In this document: in pieces, positions 34,283 through 44,000 of the stretch
Numbering within the stretch: position 1 is the first letter of the stretch
Layout: the number at the start of each line of letters is the position of its first letter
From: Vibrio gigantis
GTDB taxonomy: Bacteria > Pseudomonadota > Gammaproteobacteria > Enterobacterales > Vibrionaceae
Reading direction: 5' to 3'
DNA: 64,000 bases
NCBI RefSeq assembly: GCF_024347515.1
Contig: NZ_AP025493.1
Location: 372,001-436,000, forward strand
The notes under the pieces: generated by a model
What the model saw: only the letters and a program-made list of their open reading frames with translations
The model's database searches: none
What the model was told of the DNA's origin: nothing
Made by a program: the position numbers and the translations under genes

Positions 34283-34379
34283 TTGGATCGATGTAGGGCT
34301 TTTCCTATTTTAATTCAATTTCAATTTTAGCTATTTCCATTTTGTTACAATTAACTAAATTTGGTGAACAGTTAAAATA

Positions 34380-36002
34380 ATGAATAAAGATATTAAGAAA
34401 TATACGGTATTGGTTGCAGACGACTCTCGTCTGGTTACAAGTAGTGTAACCACAATCTTGCGTCAAATCGGCTTTGAGTCCATATCTTATGCATACAAAC
34501 CTTTCGACGTGATCCACCAATGCCGTCAGAACGCGTTTGATATTATTATCTGTGACTATAACTTCCAAACCCAATTGACTGGCTATCAGCTTTTGGAAGA
34601 GCTCAAGCATGCTCGAATCTTAAAGTCGACCACGGTTTTTATGTTCCTCACGGGCGAGAATGATTACAACGTCGTGCGCTCAATCGTGGACTCTGATCCT
34701 GACGACTACCTACTTAAGCCGTTTAATAAACAGTTCTTTATCAAACGGATATTTTCAGCCCTCAATCGAAAATTTATCCTTGCACCAATCTTTGACAAGT
34801 TAACTGAATTCGATTTCGCAGGTGTTGTACGCGAGTGTGATGAGCTCCAGCCATTTCACCCTGAATACTCAAAGATTATCCGAAAATACAAAGCCTCTGC
34901 GTTATTGAAAAGTAAACAATTTAATAAAGCTCAGGAGGAGTATAAAAGCCTTCTCGAAGAAGATGACTTAGATTGGATCAAAACAGGTCTTGCTAGTACG
35001 CTCATTGAAACAGACCAAGTGGAAGAAGCAAAAGAGATACTCAGCCTAGTTAAATCAAAGAAAAATAACCCCTACTTTCATGACGAAATGTCGAACATCT
35101 ACTCGATTGGAGACGACCTACCCAACGCGATCGATCACTTGAAACAGTCAGCGATGCTACTGGATGCGGGCGCGCACCGAGAATTGGTGATAGCAAATTT
35201 GTCTATCGCCGCAGAGGCGTATCAAGACGCGTTCACATATATGAAAAGATATTACGAAAAGAACATTCATACATTTCGTGGTGGATTTTATACCAAGATT
35301 AACTTCATGCGTACTTTCCTATACAAACAACCACTTGGTGGCTCAATAAATCTCTTTGAAAGGCAGCTTGCTTCGTACAATTCTATTCTCAACGATATTG
35401 GCAAAACGCCGGAGCTTATTCTGCAGGATAAATTGATTTCTGCCCACATAGCATTGATCAAAGGCGACCTAAAGACGGCAACACTGAGTATAAAACAAGC
35501 GTTGAATTATACTTCTGATTTCCACTTTTATGACTTCTACCACCTGTGCTTCTTATTAGAACAGTGCTCTTTCTTGAGCGAAACGCCAACATTCGTCAAA
35601 AGGTTGGAAGACAGCATTAATCGAGACCAACATCCAAGTATTATTCGTAGCCAAATCCATATGCTTAATGGTTTTAAAGAACGTCTGCAAACCTCACAGC
35701 AGCACTTGAGTAATATCCGTAAAGAGATGGTTTTAATGAAATCGTCAGATCGTTTAACGAAAGACAAGCACCTTGATTATTATTTAGACATTCACGACCT
35801 TTTGCCACACTCAAAAAAGACCTGTTTAGCAATAATCAAGCTTTCAGCTCTGCTCAGCACGCCCTATGAAGGCAAGCATGATATTCGTATCAAAATAAAC
35901 AAATGCAATGACGTATTGGTTAACTTACACACAAAAGAAGAGCTAGACAGTATAAAGTACAATCAAATCTTGTATAAAGCCCGTGGTAGAGCCACCTATT
36001 AA
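34380..36002 (+). CDS. VieB-like response regulator with TPR C-terminal region
   Basis: 540 residues. The N-terminal receiver (about 8-135) has VLVADDSRL, the phospho-acceptor Asp in IIICDYNF, FMFLTGEN and the Lys in LLKPFNKQF. From about 150 to the end it is all helical with TPR-like repeats (YKASALLKSKQFNKAQEEYKSLL, ASTLIETDQVEEAKEIL, NAIDHLKQSAMLLDAG). No DNA-binding or catalytic output is seen. This layout and length match VieB of V. cholerae, which modulates phosphotransfer from VieS to VieA. The sensor and REC-EAL encoded at 39.9-44.7 kb are the likely partners. Confidence 0.83.
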   Translation: MNKDIKKYTVLVADDSRLVTSSVTTILRQIGFESISYAYKPFDVIHQCRQNAFDIIICDYNFQTQLTGYQLLEELKHARILKSTTVFMFLTGENDYNVVRSIVDSDPDDYLLKPFNKQFFIKRIFSALNRKFILAPIFDKLTEFDFAGVVRECDELQPFHPEYSKIIRKYKASALLKSKQFNKAQEEYKSLLEEDDLDWIKTGLASTLIETDQVEEAKEILSLVKSKKNNPYFHDEMSNIYSIGDDLPNAIDHLKQSAMLLDAGAHRELVIANLSIAAEAYQDAFTYMKRYYEKNIHTFRGGFYTKINFMRTFLYKQPLGGSINLFERQLASYNSILNDIGKTPELILQDKLISAHIALIKGDLKTATLSIKQALNYTSDFHFYDFYHLCFLLEQCSFLSETPTFVKRLEDSINRDQHPSIIRSQIHMLNGFKERLQTSQQHLSNIRKEMVLMKSSDRLTKDKHLDYYLDIHDLLPHSKKTCLAIIKLSALLSTPYEGKHDIRIKINKCNDVLVNLHTKEELDSIKYNQILYKARGRATY

Positions 36003-36174
36003 TGACACTAGTTTTAGGAGAGCAATAAAGTAAACGCTCTTAAACAACCTGATTTTCAAAATATTAAAATGTCATTTTCACCCTAACTACTTTGTTTTTA
36101 CATAGAATTATTGCTTATCACAATCTCAAAACTCAAAGAGACAGGATGTCACACAGCAATATTTTAGGTGACTT

Positions 36175-36768
36175 ATGAAAAATCTGAACGTTCTAATCAT
36201 AGATGAACAACCGCTTTATCGTGAAGCCCTTACCGAGTTGGTGATGGACTCGTTAAAGGTTGAAGATCTGCATAAAACCACCGATACCGATAAGATTTTG
36301 AAGCTAGTAAAAAATCAGAACATTGACTTGATTGTTCTTGATGTGACCTTAGCAAACAACGATGGTATGAACCTCGCTAAAATAATCAAAGCACACGGTT
36401 ATGAAGGCAAGTTGCTGTTTGTTTCTTCATTAGATAGCTCAAGCTTGTCAGAGGCAGCTCAGTCATTAGGTGCCAACGGGTTCCTGAGTAAGAGCGAAAG
36501 CCATGAATCCATTCACTTCGCCCTATCTAGCATTATGAAAGGTTATTCGTTGTTCAAATCAGACCAAAAGAGCAATGGCAAGAACACAAAGCTCTCTAAC
36601 AAAGAAGCGATCGTGTATCAGTATCTAATTCAAGGACACTCGAACAAACTTATTTCAGAAAAACTGTCTCTAAGTGCCAAAACTATCAGCACCTATAAAA
36701 CACGTATCCTAAGCAAGTACAGAGCCAATTCAATCGTCGAACTGGTTCAACTGAACTATACACTCTAG
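36175..36768 (+). CDS. NarL/LuxR-family response regulator
   Basis: 197-residue regulator with an N-terminal receiver (IIDEQPLYREAL; Asp in LIVLDVTLANNDG; Lys in FLSKSESHES) and a C-terminal LuxR-type helix-turn-helix (LSNKEAIVYQYLIQGHSNKLISEKLSLSAKTISTYKTRIL). It is paralogous to the regulator at 39334, with a similar receiver and the same SxKTISTYKxRIL recognition helix. The acidic pair is DE rather than DD. It probably belongs to the same phosphorelay as the neighbouring sensor. Confidence 0.88.
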   Translation: MKNLNVLIIDEQPLYREALTELVMDSLKVEDLHKTTDTDKILKLVKNQNIDLIVLDVTLANNDGMNLAKIIKAHGYEGKLLFVSSLDSSSLSEAAQSLGANGFLSKSESHESIHFALSSIMKGYSLFKSDQKSNGKNTKLSNKEAIVYQYLIQGHSNKLISEKLSLSAKTISTYKTRILSKYRANSIVELVQLNYTL

Positions 36769-36833
36769 CCTCTTAGCTCGCTTTAACTTAACTTGGCTGA
36801 AATGACTGACCGTTCATCAGTTGCAGCGCTATG

Positions 36834-36884
36834 ATCTATCTATCTATCTATCTAGTTATCTAGTTATCTAGTTATCTAGTTATC
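36834..36884. repeat. CTAT and CTAGTTAT tandem repeats
   Basis: About four CTAT units run into four CTAGTTAT units in the short gap between two convergent genes, ending at the stop codon of the LysR-type gene. The simple repeat may vary in length but lies outside promoters. Confidence 0.9.
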
Positions 36885-37769
36885 CTAATTTAAGTACTTC
36901 TCCATAACATCAATGAGCAATCGATGTAGCGCGTTATTACGGTGAGTTTGCTTGATGTAAGCCGCGATTTTGGGGCGACCTGTCGCATAGTAAGATTCTG
37001 GTATTTCAATCGATTTAAAACCTTCAATCGAACGACCAAAATTCATCATTATGGTGGCACATCTTCGACGTTTTAACAGTCCAAGCAACAGCCCTACATC
37101 TCCAACGGTGACCTTAGATTCAATTTCAAATCCTTTCTTCTCTAAAATCATTCGCACCACTTGCTTGGAGCCCTTCCAACCTTTGAGTTCTAAGAAAATA
37201 AAAGGCAAAGACAATGCTGTTTCTAACGAGTCTGCTTCCATGTCATCAGGAAGCACGATGCCGACTGGCAGTGAACCAACAGGTAGCTGATAGATACTCT
37301 TCGGACAATCTTCATTAAAATTGTGCATATACACGTCCACATTACCATCTAAGATGCTTTCTATCGGCCGATCACTGGGGCTCACGATACTAATAGGCGC
37401 GTTCGGAAAAAGTTCAAACAGGTCATTCAATATCAGTTCACCCAGAAAATATTGTGCAACTTGGGGCATCGAGATAGTGATGGGTTTGTCATAAGTTAGT
37501 GGGTCAAAAGCACTCGTTCCCATACAAGATTCAAGGCTGTCTAATCCAGCTTGAATGACAGGAAGCTGTTTCCTCAGAAAATCTGTACTTTCAAAATGGT
37601 GTGCATGTCGAATAAACAACTCATCACCAAGCTGTTCTCTTAAGCGAGCCAAATACTTACTGATAGAAGCCTCGCTCTTGCCAAGAATCTTAGCCACTGG
37701 CTTAAGTTGTTGGTGTTTATCCAACAACACCAAGATACGTAGAAGATTTAGATCTAAATCTTTATTCAC
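36885..37769 (-). CDS. LysR-type transcriptional regulator
   Basis: 294-residue regulator with an N-terminal winged helix (LNLLRILVLLDKHQQLKPVAKILGKSEASISKYLARLREQLGDELFIRHAHHFE) and a periplasmic-binding-like effector domain from about residue 90. The N-terminal helix is like the LeuO/NhaR-type group in having a His-rich wing. No divergent partner gene is seen immediately upstream; the GGDEF gene ends 180 bp away. The regulon is unknown. Confidence 0.88.
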   Translation of the reverse strand: MNKDLDLNLLRILVLLDKHQQLKPVAKILGKSEASISKYLARLREQLGDELFIRHAHHFESTDFLRKQLPVIQAGLDSLESCMGTSAFDPLTYDKPITISMPQVAQYFLGELILNDLFELFPNAPISIVSPSDRPIESILDGNVDVYMHNFNEDCPKSIYQLPVGSLPVGIVLPDDMEADSLETALSLPFIFLELKGWKGSKQVVRMILEKKGFEIESKVTVGDVGLLLGLLKRRRCATIMMNFGRSIEGFKSIEIPESYYATGRPKIAAYIKQTHRNNALHRLLIDVMEKYLN

Positions 37770-37951
37770 ATCAATAACCCTTCATCGTAAATTCATAAAC
37801 TTAGCTAACATGTACACGTTAGTATCTAAGTTTAGTCAATACAAGGGAGCGAGGCATTGCTGACGCTATCCTTTCCACCAGCCGCTAGATATGACGTTCA
37901 TCTAACATAACAAAGCATCAAATCGATAAGTTAGGTGAAGTAAGCACCCAA

Positions 37952-39337
37952 TTAGCGCTGTGCTTTTTGCTCATAAAGTTTTTCATCGGCTTTGTGAAGT
38001 ACACTCTCCAGTGACTCACTCTCATCTTTAAATGCAACCCCGACACTCACCGACACATCAAATCCCAATAAAGCAACTTTAGATTCTGTCACTTGCCTTT
38101 TTAGAATCTCAGAAGCTTTGTTTGCGTTTTCAAAACTGCAATTCGGCATAATAACGATGAACTCATCGCCACCAACTCTTATCAAGAAGTCATCACGGCG
38201 AAAAACGTCTTTCATTGAATGAGCGATGTGTTGAATCACTTCATCTCCCCAACTGTGCCCTAGGTTATCGTTGATCTTTTTAATTCGGTCGCCATCGATG
38301 GCGATAACCGAACACGCTTTTCCTTGCACCGCTTGATTGAATGATGTCTCGTTGTAAATTCGACGGTTGTATAACCCTGTAAGCTCGTCTTTTAACGCCG
38401 AGTGTTTCGCATCAACCAATTCGTCTTTGGCGATCCTGGCCTTATTGACATAAAAAAGATAATTAAGGCTAGTGAGCAACAAAACAACAAATACCCAAAA
38501 GTAATCAATAACCAACTTGAAATATGGGTAGCGATACGTGTAAGTGGTTTTATTGTCTGCAACCACGGTTTTACTATAGTTCAAATACGAATATGGGTAT
38601 CCTGGGTATGTAACAACCACGTTATTGATGTTGTTTATCGTCTCGTAACCCACATCTAAGCCACCACTTATATACAGCTCTATATTCACGTTCAACACGT
38701 AGTCACCAATGATGACCCCCTCGTCATAAACTGGGGTTACAATCGAAATAATTTCCTTTTGGCTTATAAGCCCAATATGAGGCGGCGATATGATCACCCT
38801 ATCCGTCAACTGGTATTCTTTCTCGGTGATCGAACACACCTCACTCCCAAGGCAAATATCTCGTGAAAGACGCGCTTCTGACGGCGTGAAGTTTTCAAAT
38901 TTATTTGGGAATATGTATTTTGAACCCGAGTAAGAACGATAAAAATAGACGAAATTATCGTCGATCCCACCGAGGTTTTTATACAACGAAATTTGATGCA
39001 TTAAATGCCTAACAGCGATTTCGGCCTTATTCAATTCAGGATCACCAAGAGGATAAATGCTATCAACAAAGTTAATCTCATCAACGCTGTCGAAGTCATG
39101 ACGACCCGAATCTGACGTCTGATTAATCTGAGATTCCGTAAACAAACCCAACAGAACTAAGTTGTCTTTATGTCTATCTAACTGCAACGTGCTTAAATCA
39201 AACTCTTTGATGTCATTGTTGATTGCTACCGTGCCAAAACTGATGATAAACAAGAGAAACGACATTGAAGAAAATGTCAGTGAAATCGTCGCCATTTTAA
39301 ATTTTGGCATTAACTTGATAATTCGTTTAGTCGTCAT
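37952..39337 (-). CDS. Membrane-anchored GGDEF diguanylate cyclase
   Basis: 461-residue inner-membrane protein. TM1 lies at about 13-38, a periplasmic sensor region to about 270, TM2 at about 270-290, and a GGDEF domain at about 300-461. The active-site motif GGDEF is intact and is preceded by RRDD at the I-site position, so it should be active and feedback-inhibited. Its start overlaps the NarL-type regulator by 4 bp, making it the last gene of the sensor operon. The operon thus encodes both a c-di-GMP synthase and a phosphodiesterase. Confidence 0.92.
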   Translation of the reverse strand: MTTKRIIKLMPKFKMATISLTFSSMSFLLFIISFGTVAINNDIKEFDLSTLQLDRHKDNLVLLGLFTESQINQTSDSGRHDFDSVDEINFVDSIYPLGDPELNKAEIAVRHLMHQISLYKNLGGIDDNFVYFYRSYSGSKYIFPNKFENFTPSEARLSRDICLGSEVCSITEKEYQLTDRVIISPPHIGLISQKEIISIVTPVYDEGVIIGDYVLNVNIELYISGGLDVGYETINNINNVVVTYPGYPYSYLNYSKTVVADNKTTYTYRYPYFKLVIDYFWVFVVLLLTSLNYLFYVNKARIAKDELVDAKHSALKDELTGLYNRRIYNETSFNQAVQGKACSVIAIDGDRIKKINDNLGHSWGDEVIQHIAHSMKDVFRRDDFLIRVGGDEFIVIMPNCSFENANKASEILKRQVTESKVALLGFDVSVSVGVAFKDESESLESVLHKADEKLYEQKAQR

Positions 39338-39921
39338 AATTCAATCACTCTCGACAACTCGACAATACTGTCAACGCTGTACTTGGTAAGTATCCTTCTT
39401 TTGTAAGTACTGATTGTTTTCTCACTGATAGAGAGAAACTCGGCGGCATCTTTATTTGTCATTCCCTTAAGCAATAATTTAGCTACCGTCGCTTCACGAG
39501 CGGAAAGCTTAAGTGTTCGTTTTGCCTTTTGTGGGTCATTAATCTCTTTGAAAAACGAGTAACCTTTTGTAGTGGCTACAATCGCGTCTTTGAGTACGTT
39601 ATAATGCTCTGATTTACACACATAACCATGTGCCCCCACTTTGAACGCCATTTCGCTGAAGTAAGCACTGGTTTCGGCAGAATAGAACACTACTCGCCCT
39701 TTGAACCCATGTGCTCTAATACGACGATAAAAGTCGAAGCCATCGCAATCATTCAAATTTACATCCAAGATCAGTAAGTCGATGTCCGATGTACGAACAA
39801 GCTCGTTGGCAGTTTTTAACTCTGAAGCCACGCTGACTTGAGAGATATGAGGTGAAGATTCAACAAGTGATTTAACCGCAACACAAACCAGAGGGTGATC
39901 ATCGAAAATTAAACAGTTCAT
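39334..39921 (-). CDS. NarL/LuxR-family response regulator of the phosphorelay operon
   Basis: 195-residue regulator. The receiver contains IFDDHPLVCVAVKSLV, phospho-acceptor Asp in LLILDVNLNDCDG and Lys in VCKSEHYNVL. The C-terminal LuxR-type HTH contains LSAREATVAKLLLKGMTNKDAAEFLSISEKTISTYKRRIL. It overlaps both neighbours by 4 bp. In the P. aeruginosa Roc system the comparable RocA1 regulator controls cup fimbriae, and a fimbrial operon lies 6 kb away here. Confidence 0.9.
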   Translation of the reverse strand: MNCLIFDDHPLVCVAVKSLVESSPHISQVSVASELKTANELVRTSDIDLLILDVNLNDCDGFDFYRRIRAHGFKGRVVFYSAETSAYFSEMAFKVGAHGYVCKSEHYNVLKDAIVATTKGYSFFKEINDPQKAKRTLKLSAREATVAKLLLKGMTNKDAAEFLSISEKTISTYKRRILTKYSVDSIVELSRVIEL

Positions 39922-41084
39922 TTGATATCTATATCTATTTTTGTGACCAGTTCTAATGGCAACGGTTTAGAGACAAAATATCCCTGACACACTTCTACAC
40001 CGTAGTCCTTCAACAAAGACCAAGTTTCGTGGTCTTCCACCCCTTCAGCGACAAGCTTAATGCCAAGATTTTTTGCTAAGCCACAAATTGATAAAACGAT
40101 ATTCTTTTTCTTTTGGTCATCTTTAATTTCAAAGACAAACGAACGGTCAATTTTCATTTCGTTGAACGGCAGTTGAGCCAACTTTTCCAACGTCGAATTA
40201 CCCGTTCCAAAATCATCAATCGAGACAGTGACATCATTCACCCTCAGCTTAGTAAGGTTCTTGTACAAAGAGACGCTGTTACGGTAAGTGTCACGCTCTG
40301 TAATCTCAATAATGAATGCCGAAGGGTTCACCTCTCGCTCTAGGCATCGAGTAATAAAAGTTTGGGCAAAGTCGCTGTCTTCTAAGTTGAACTGATCGAC
40401 ATTAATGGCGATTTTCTTGTCCAGATTTCGAATTTTAATGTCATCTAGTGCATTGTTTAAAACGGTATCAAACAGCTCTGCTGACAACTTACATCGAGTC
40501 ACAATAGGCAAGAACACATCTGGGGTTAGCACGCCGTATTCAGGGTGTACCCATCGAGCGAGCGCTTCATAGCCAGACAAATGTTCCGTGATAAAATCCA
40601 CTTTGGGCTGGTAGTAGTTCTGTATTTGCCCGGTTGCTAATGCCACCAGAAACTCTTCGTCGGTTACCTCAATCTTCTTTCTCACAGGAAAAGCTTTGTT
40701 GACTGACTTGAGCCTCATCGCTAGTACATCTTCAATCGACTTTTGGCTATAAGGCTTTTCAATGATGTCCAACACATCAAATGGAAAGTCTTCACACATG
40801 GCACGGATAGCTGAAATCACCGTCAGTTCCACAGAACTAATCAGCACAACATTGCCTTGGTAATTCGCTTCGTCCAACATAAACATCATGTCAATTCCGT
40901 CATGGACTGGCATTTGAATATCACAAAAGATGATGTCGTAACTTGTAGAAGTAACGCTTTCACAAGCCTCTAACGCGTTATCGAAAACGGTAACCTCACA
41001 GCCTAACTTGGTTAATAGCTGTTTTAACAAGATCAGGTGGATCGGATGATCGTCAACAATCATGATTTTAAGATTAATGTTCAT
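39918..41084 (-). CDS. REC-EAL response regulator (VieA/RocR-like phosphodiesterase)
   Basis: 388 residues: receiver (about 5-125: MIVDDHPIHL, Asp in DIIFCDIQMPVHDG, Lys in IIEKPYSQ) and EAL domain (about 145-385). Catalytic features are intact: YEALARW, the Asn in AINVDQFNLED, EITERD, DDFGTGN, KIDRSF and VAEGVED. Hydrolysis of c-di-GMP is expected. It lacks the C-terminal HTH of VieA and so is closer to RocR. It overlaps the sensor kinase gene by 11 bp. Confidence 0.92.
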   Translation of the reverse strand: MNINLKIMIVDDHPIHLILLKQLLTKLGCEVTVFDNALEACESVTSTSYDIIFCDIQMPVHDGIDMMFMLDEANYQGNVVLISSVELTVISAIRAMCEDFPFDVLDIIEKPYSQKSIEDVLAMRLKSVNKAFPVRKKIEVTDEEFLVALATGQIQNYYQPKVDFITEHLSGYEALARWVHPEYGVLTPDVFLPIVTRCKLSAELFDTVLNNALDDIKIRNLDKKIAINVDQFNLEDSDFAQTFITRCLEREVNPSAFIIEITERDTYRNSVSLYKNLTKLRVNDVTVSIDDFGTGNSTLEKLAQLPFNEMKIDRSFVFEIKDDQKKKNIVLSICGLAKNLGIKLVAEGVEDHETWSLLKDYGVEVCQGYFVSKPLPLELVTKIDIDIK

Positions 41085-44000
41085 TGGCTTTTAACCACGC
41101 TTTTGTAAATTCAATTTCTGACTCAATGGCCCCGACCAACTTCCTTAATTTTTCTTTGTTAGCTTTTGGCTCACAACACTCAACGTCTTCGCACGATTTT
41201 GATATTTCCGTTGCACCGACGGCGTTTAACGCTCCTTTTACACGATGAATTGTTCGATTGATGGTTGGTGAATTGAAATCGAAATTCGCGACATCCTCAC
41301 TCATGGTATCGATAAACACATTGGCAACCGCGATCGCGTCATTTGTTTTAAATCGTTCTAACCAACTGGGAGCACGGCCAGCAGGCATTGCATGCATCTC
41401 CAAAATATCCAACAACTTGGACACACTGTATGGCTTGTAAAGAATGTCATCGATCGCTATGTCTTTGGTTTTCTCACGCGCTACTCGTGAGTCTTCCGCA
41501 GTGATACCAATCACGACAATATCTTTAAATTGTTCACTGCTTTTGATCTTGTTTGCCAACTCATAACCATCCATTTCGGGCATGTGGAAATCTGTAAGCA
41601 GTACCTTAATCGAGTTGTGATTGATGTAATCCCATGCTTGAAGTCCGGTATCAACAAATACAGGTTTGATGCCGAGTTCATTCATTTGTAATGTCATCAC
41701 ACTCTGGTTAATTGGGTTATCTTCAGCGATAAGAACATCGCCATATTGCCAATCACTCACTGCGTCTGGAGTCAGTAAGTTAACGGTGTGCTCATCTGGC
41801 CTCACGATCAAATTCAACAAGCTGTCCGGGTATTTCAACTGTTCTAGTTCAATCGTAATTTGGTCATTCAGGTCTCTGCGAACTGTCAGGCCGACAAGGT
41901 TGGATTGCGAATTCTGTGTGATATTAAGATCCGGTGTATTTTCAGCTTCTGTTAGCTTCCACTCATTGCACCAACCTTTTAAGTTGTCAGGGAGGTCTCG
42001 CGCATACGTTAGGCTCCTGATTGAGTAGCCCTCATCATCGTCACGTCGTACAAACGGGATAGAAACATTAATTGTCGTACCATGATTCAACTCAGACTCA
42101 ATATGCAGTTCACCACCCATGCATTGCAGGAGTTGATCAACAATGCTGAGCCCTAGCCCTGTTCCACCATAGTGTCTTGTTATACTGTCATCAGCTTGCA
42201 CGAAAGGTTTCAACACTTGCTGTTGTTGTGTTGGAGTCATACCAATACCGGTATCGGTTATCTCGACAATTAACTGATTATCGACAGCCGAAACGACAAC
42301 ACTGATCTCGCCTTCTGAGGTGAACTTCACGGCATTCGACAACAGGTTCGTGAGTATTTGAGACACACGAATGCCATCAACCATCACCCATCGATAAGCA
42401 AAGGGATGAATCTCAACACGGTAATTAAGATTGTTGCTTTTAGAAATCGGTTCAAAGGTTCTAAATACATCGCAAAGAAGCGGTAATAGTTCGACCTTTT
42501 CAGCTTTGACAGACAGCACACCCGATTCGATCTTCGACAAATCAAGTACACCATCCACCAGCTTATTTAGGTGATCGAGAGAACGAATAGCTTGGTCGAC
42601 TAAATGACTATCTTTATCGTTAACCGCATTGATCTTAATGATGTCAAGCAACCCATGCACAGCAGATAAGGGCGTGCGAAGTTCATGGCTCATGGTAGTG
42701 AGCAGGTTCTCTCTTGCTTCAACTGCAAGTTTCGCCTCTTTCTCAGCCTTGATTAACGCGTTCTCACGCTTCTTTTGCGCAGATACATCAAGTAGAGACG
42801 TCAGGATAAAGCGCTTATCACTGTTCGATGATGAGATCGTTTTACTCTCTCTGTGAACATGAGAGATATCTAGACGGCAGTCTTCGGCCAAGTGAGTATC
42901 GTTGAGGTTATCACCATCAAGAATCGTCTTGATCTCAATCTGATTTCCGACCAATGAAGCTCCGCTTGCTTGAGACTTCATGGTACATATCTGACATTCG
43001 TTCGATTGGAACTTAGGACAGTTACTCAGTAATATCTCGTTCCTATCATTATGAATAAAAACGATATTGTTGATCTCTTGAATGATTTCAGAGAGCCAAA
43101 TTTTCTCTTTCTCTTCATTACCTGCATTCAACTCCGCAAGTTTGACTTTGTAGCGCAGATTCACCAAGAGCAGGTAACCAAGGTATGACAGAGTCACAAA
43201 AACGACCGATGCCAAAGCCGCAAATTTATTCACGTTACTGCTGTCGTAACCATAGACCAGATCGAATTTACGATAGTTACGGCGAAGCTTTTCTATCTCT
43301 TCAACGCTCACCGTATCAATGATGCTGTTCAGTACATTCTTGAGCTCGACATTTTTCTTGGAAACTGCGAATGCTATTGAATACGTGATGCCCTCGTCTT
43401 TATTAAAAGTAAGTCCTTCAGACGAATCATTCAGAATCATCGAGTACGTAATATCGTTCGGCACATAGGCAGCCGAGATCTCACCACTTCTTAAGTCATC
43501 CAGAATCTCTTTCATATCGCGATAGCGTGCGATGTTTCTGTCTTCACGCTCACCTACATTAATAATGCCTTGCTTGCTGACACTTAAAAGAATGCCTTGC
43601 TTATCTGTTTTAGGCGGAGTGCTGACTTTATTATGGGTGACTTTGGTAAAGCTCGCGTTCATAAATGGTTTGGTGATTAACCACTGGGCAGCCTTAGTTT
43701 TGGTCCTATCGCGATACAACACAGGAACAATATCAGCGTTGTAAGAGGTGTAACTGGATTCTAGGTTCAACTCAGGGACGACATAATTAAAGCCCAACCC
43801 TGTTCTTGCAGAAATTAACGCTAAATACTCCACCAGCATACCATCGAGCTGTCGTTTTTCGTTCTCGAAAAGAAACGGATACGCCTCACCATTTGAGCTG
43901 TATGTGATGACATCTTTGCCGTTTTGGTGAGCTTTATATTGCGAGATAAGCTTGTCGCTGACGTGGTAAGGGTTCTTGGAGGCGACCGAGCGTATGCCAC

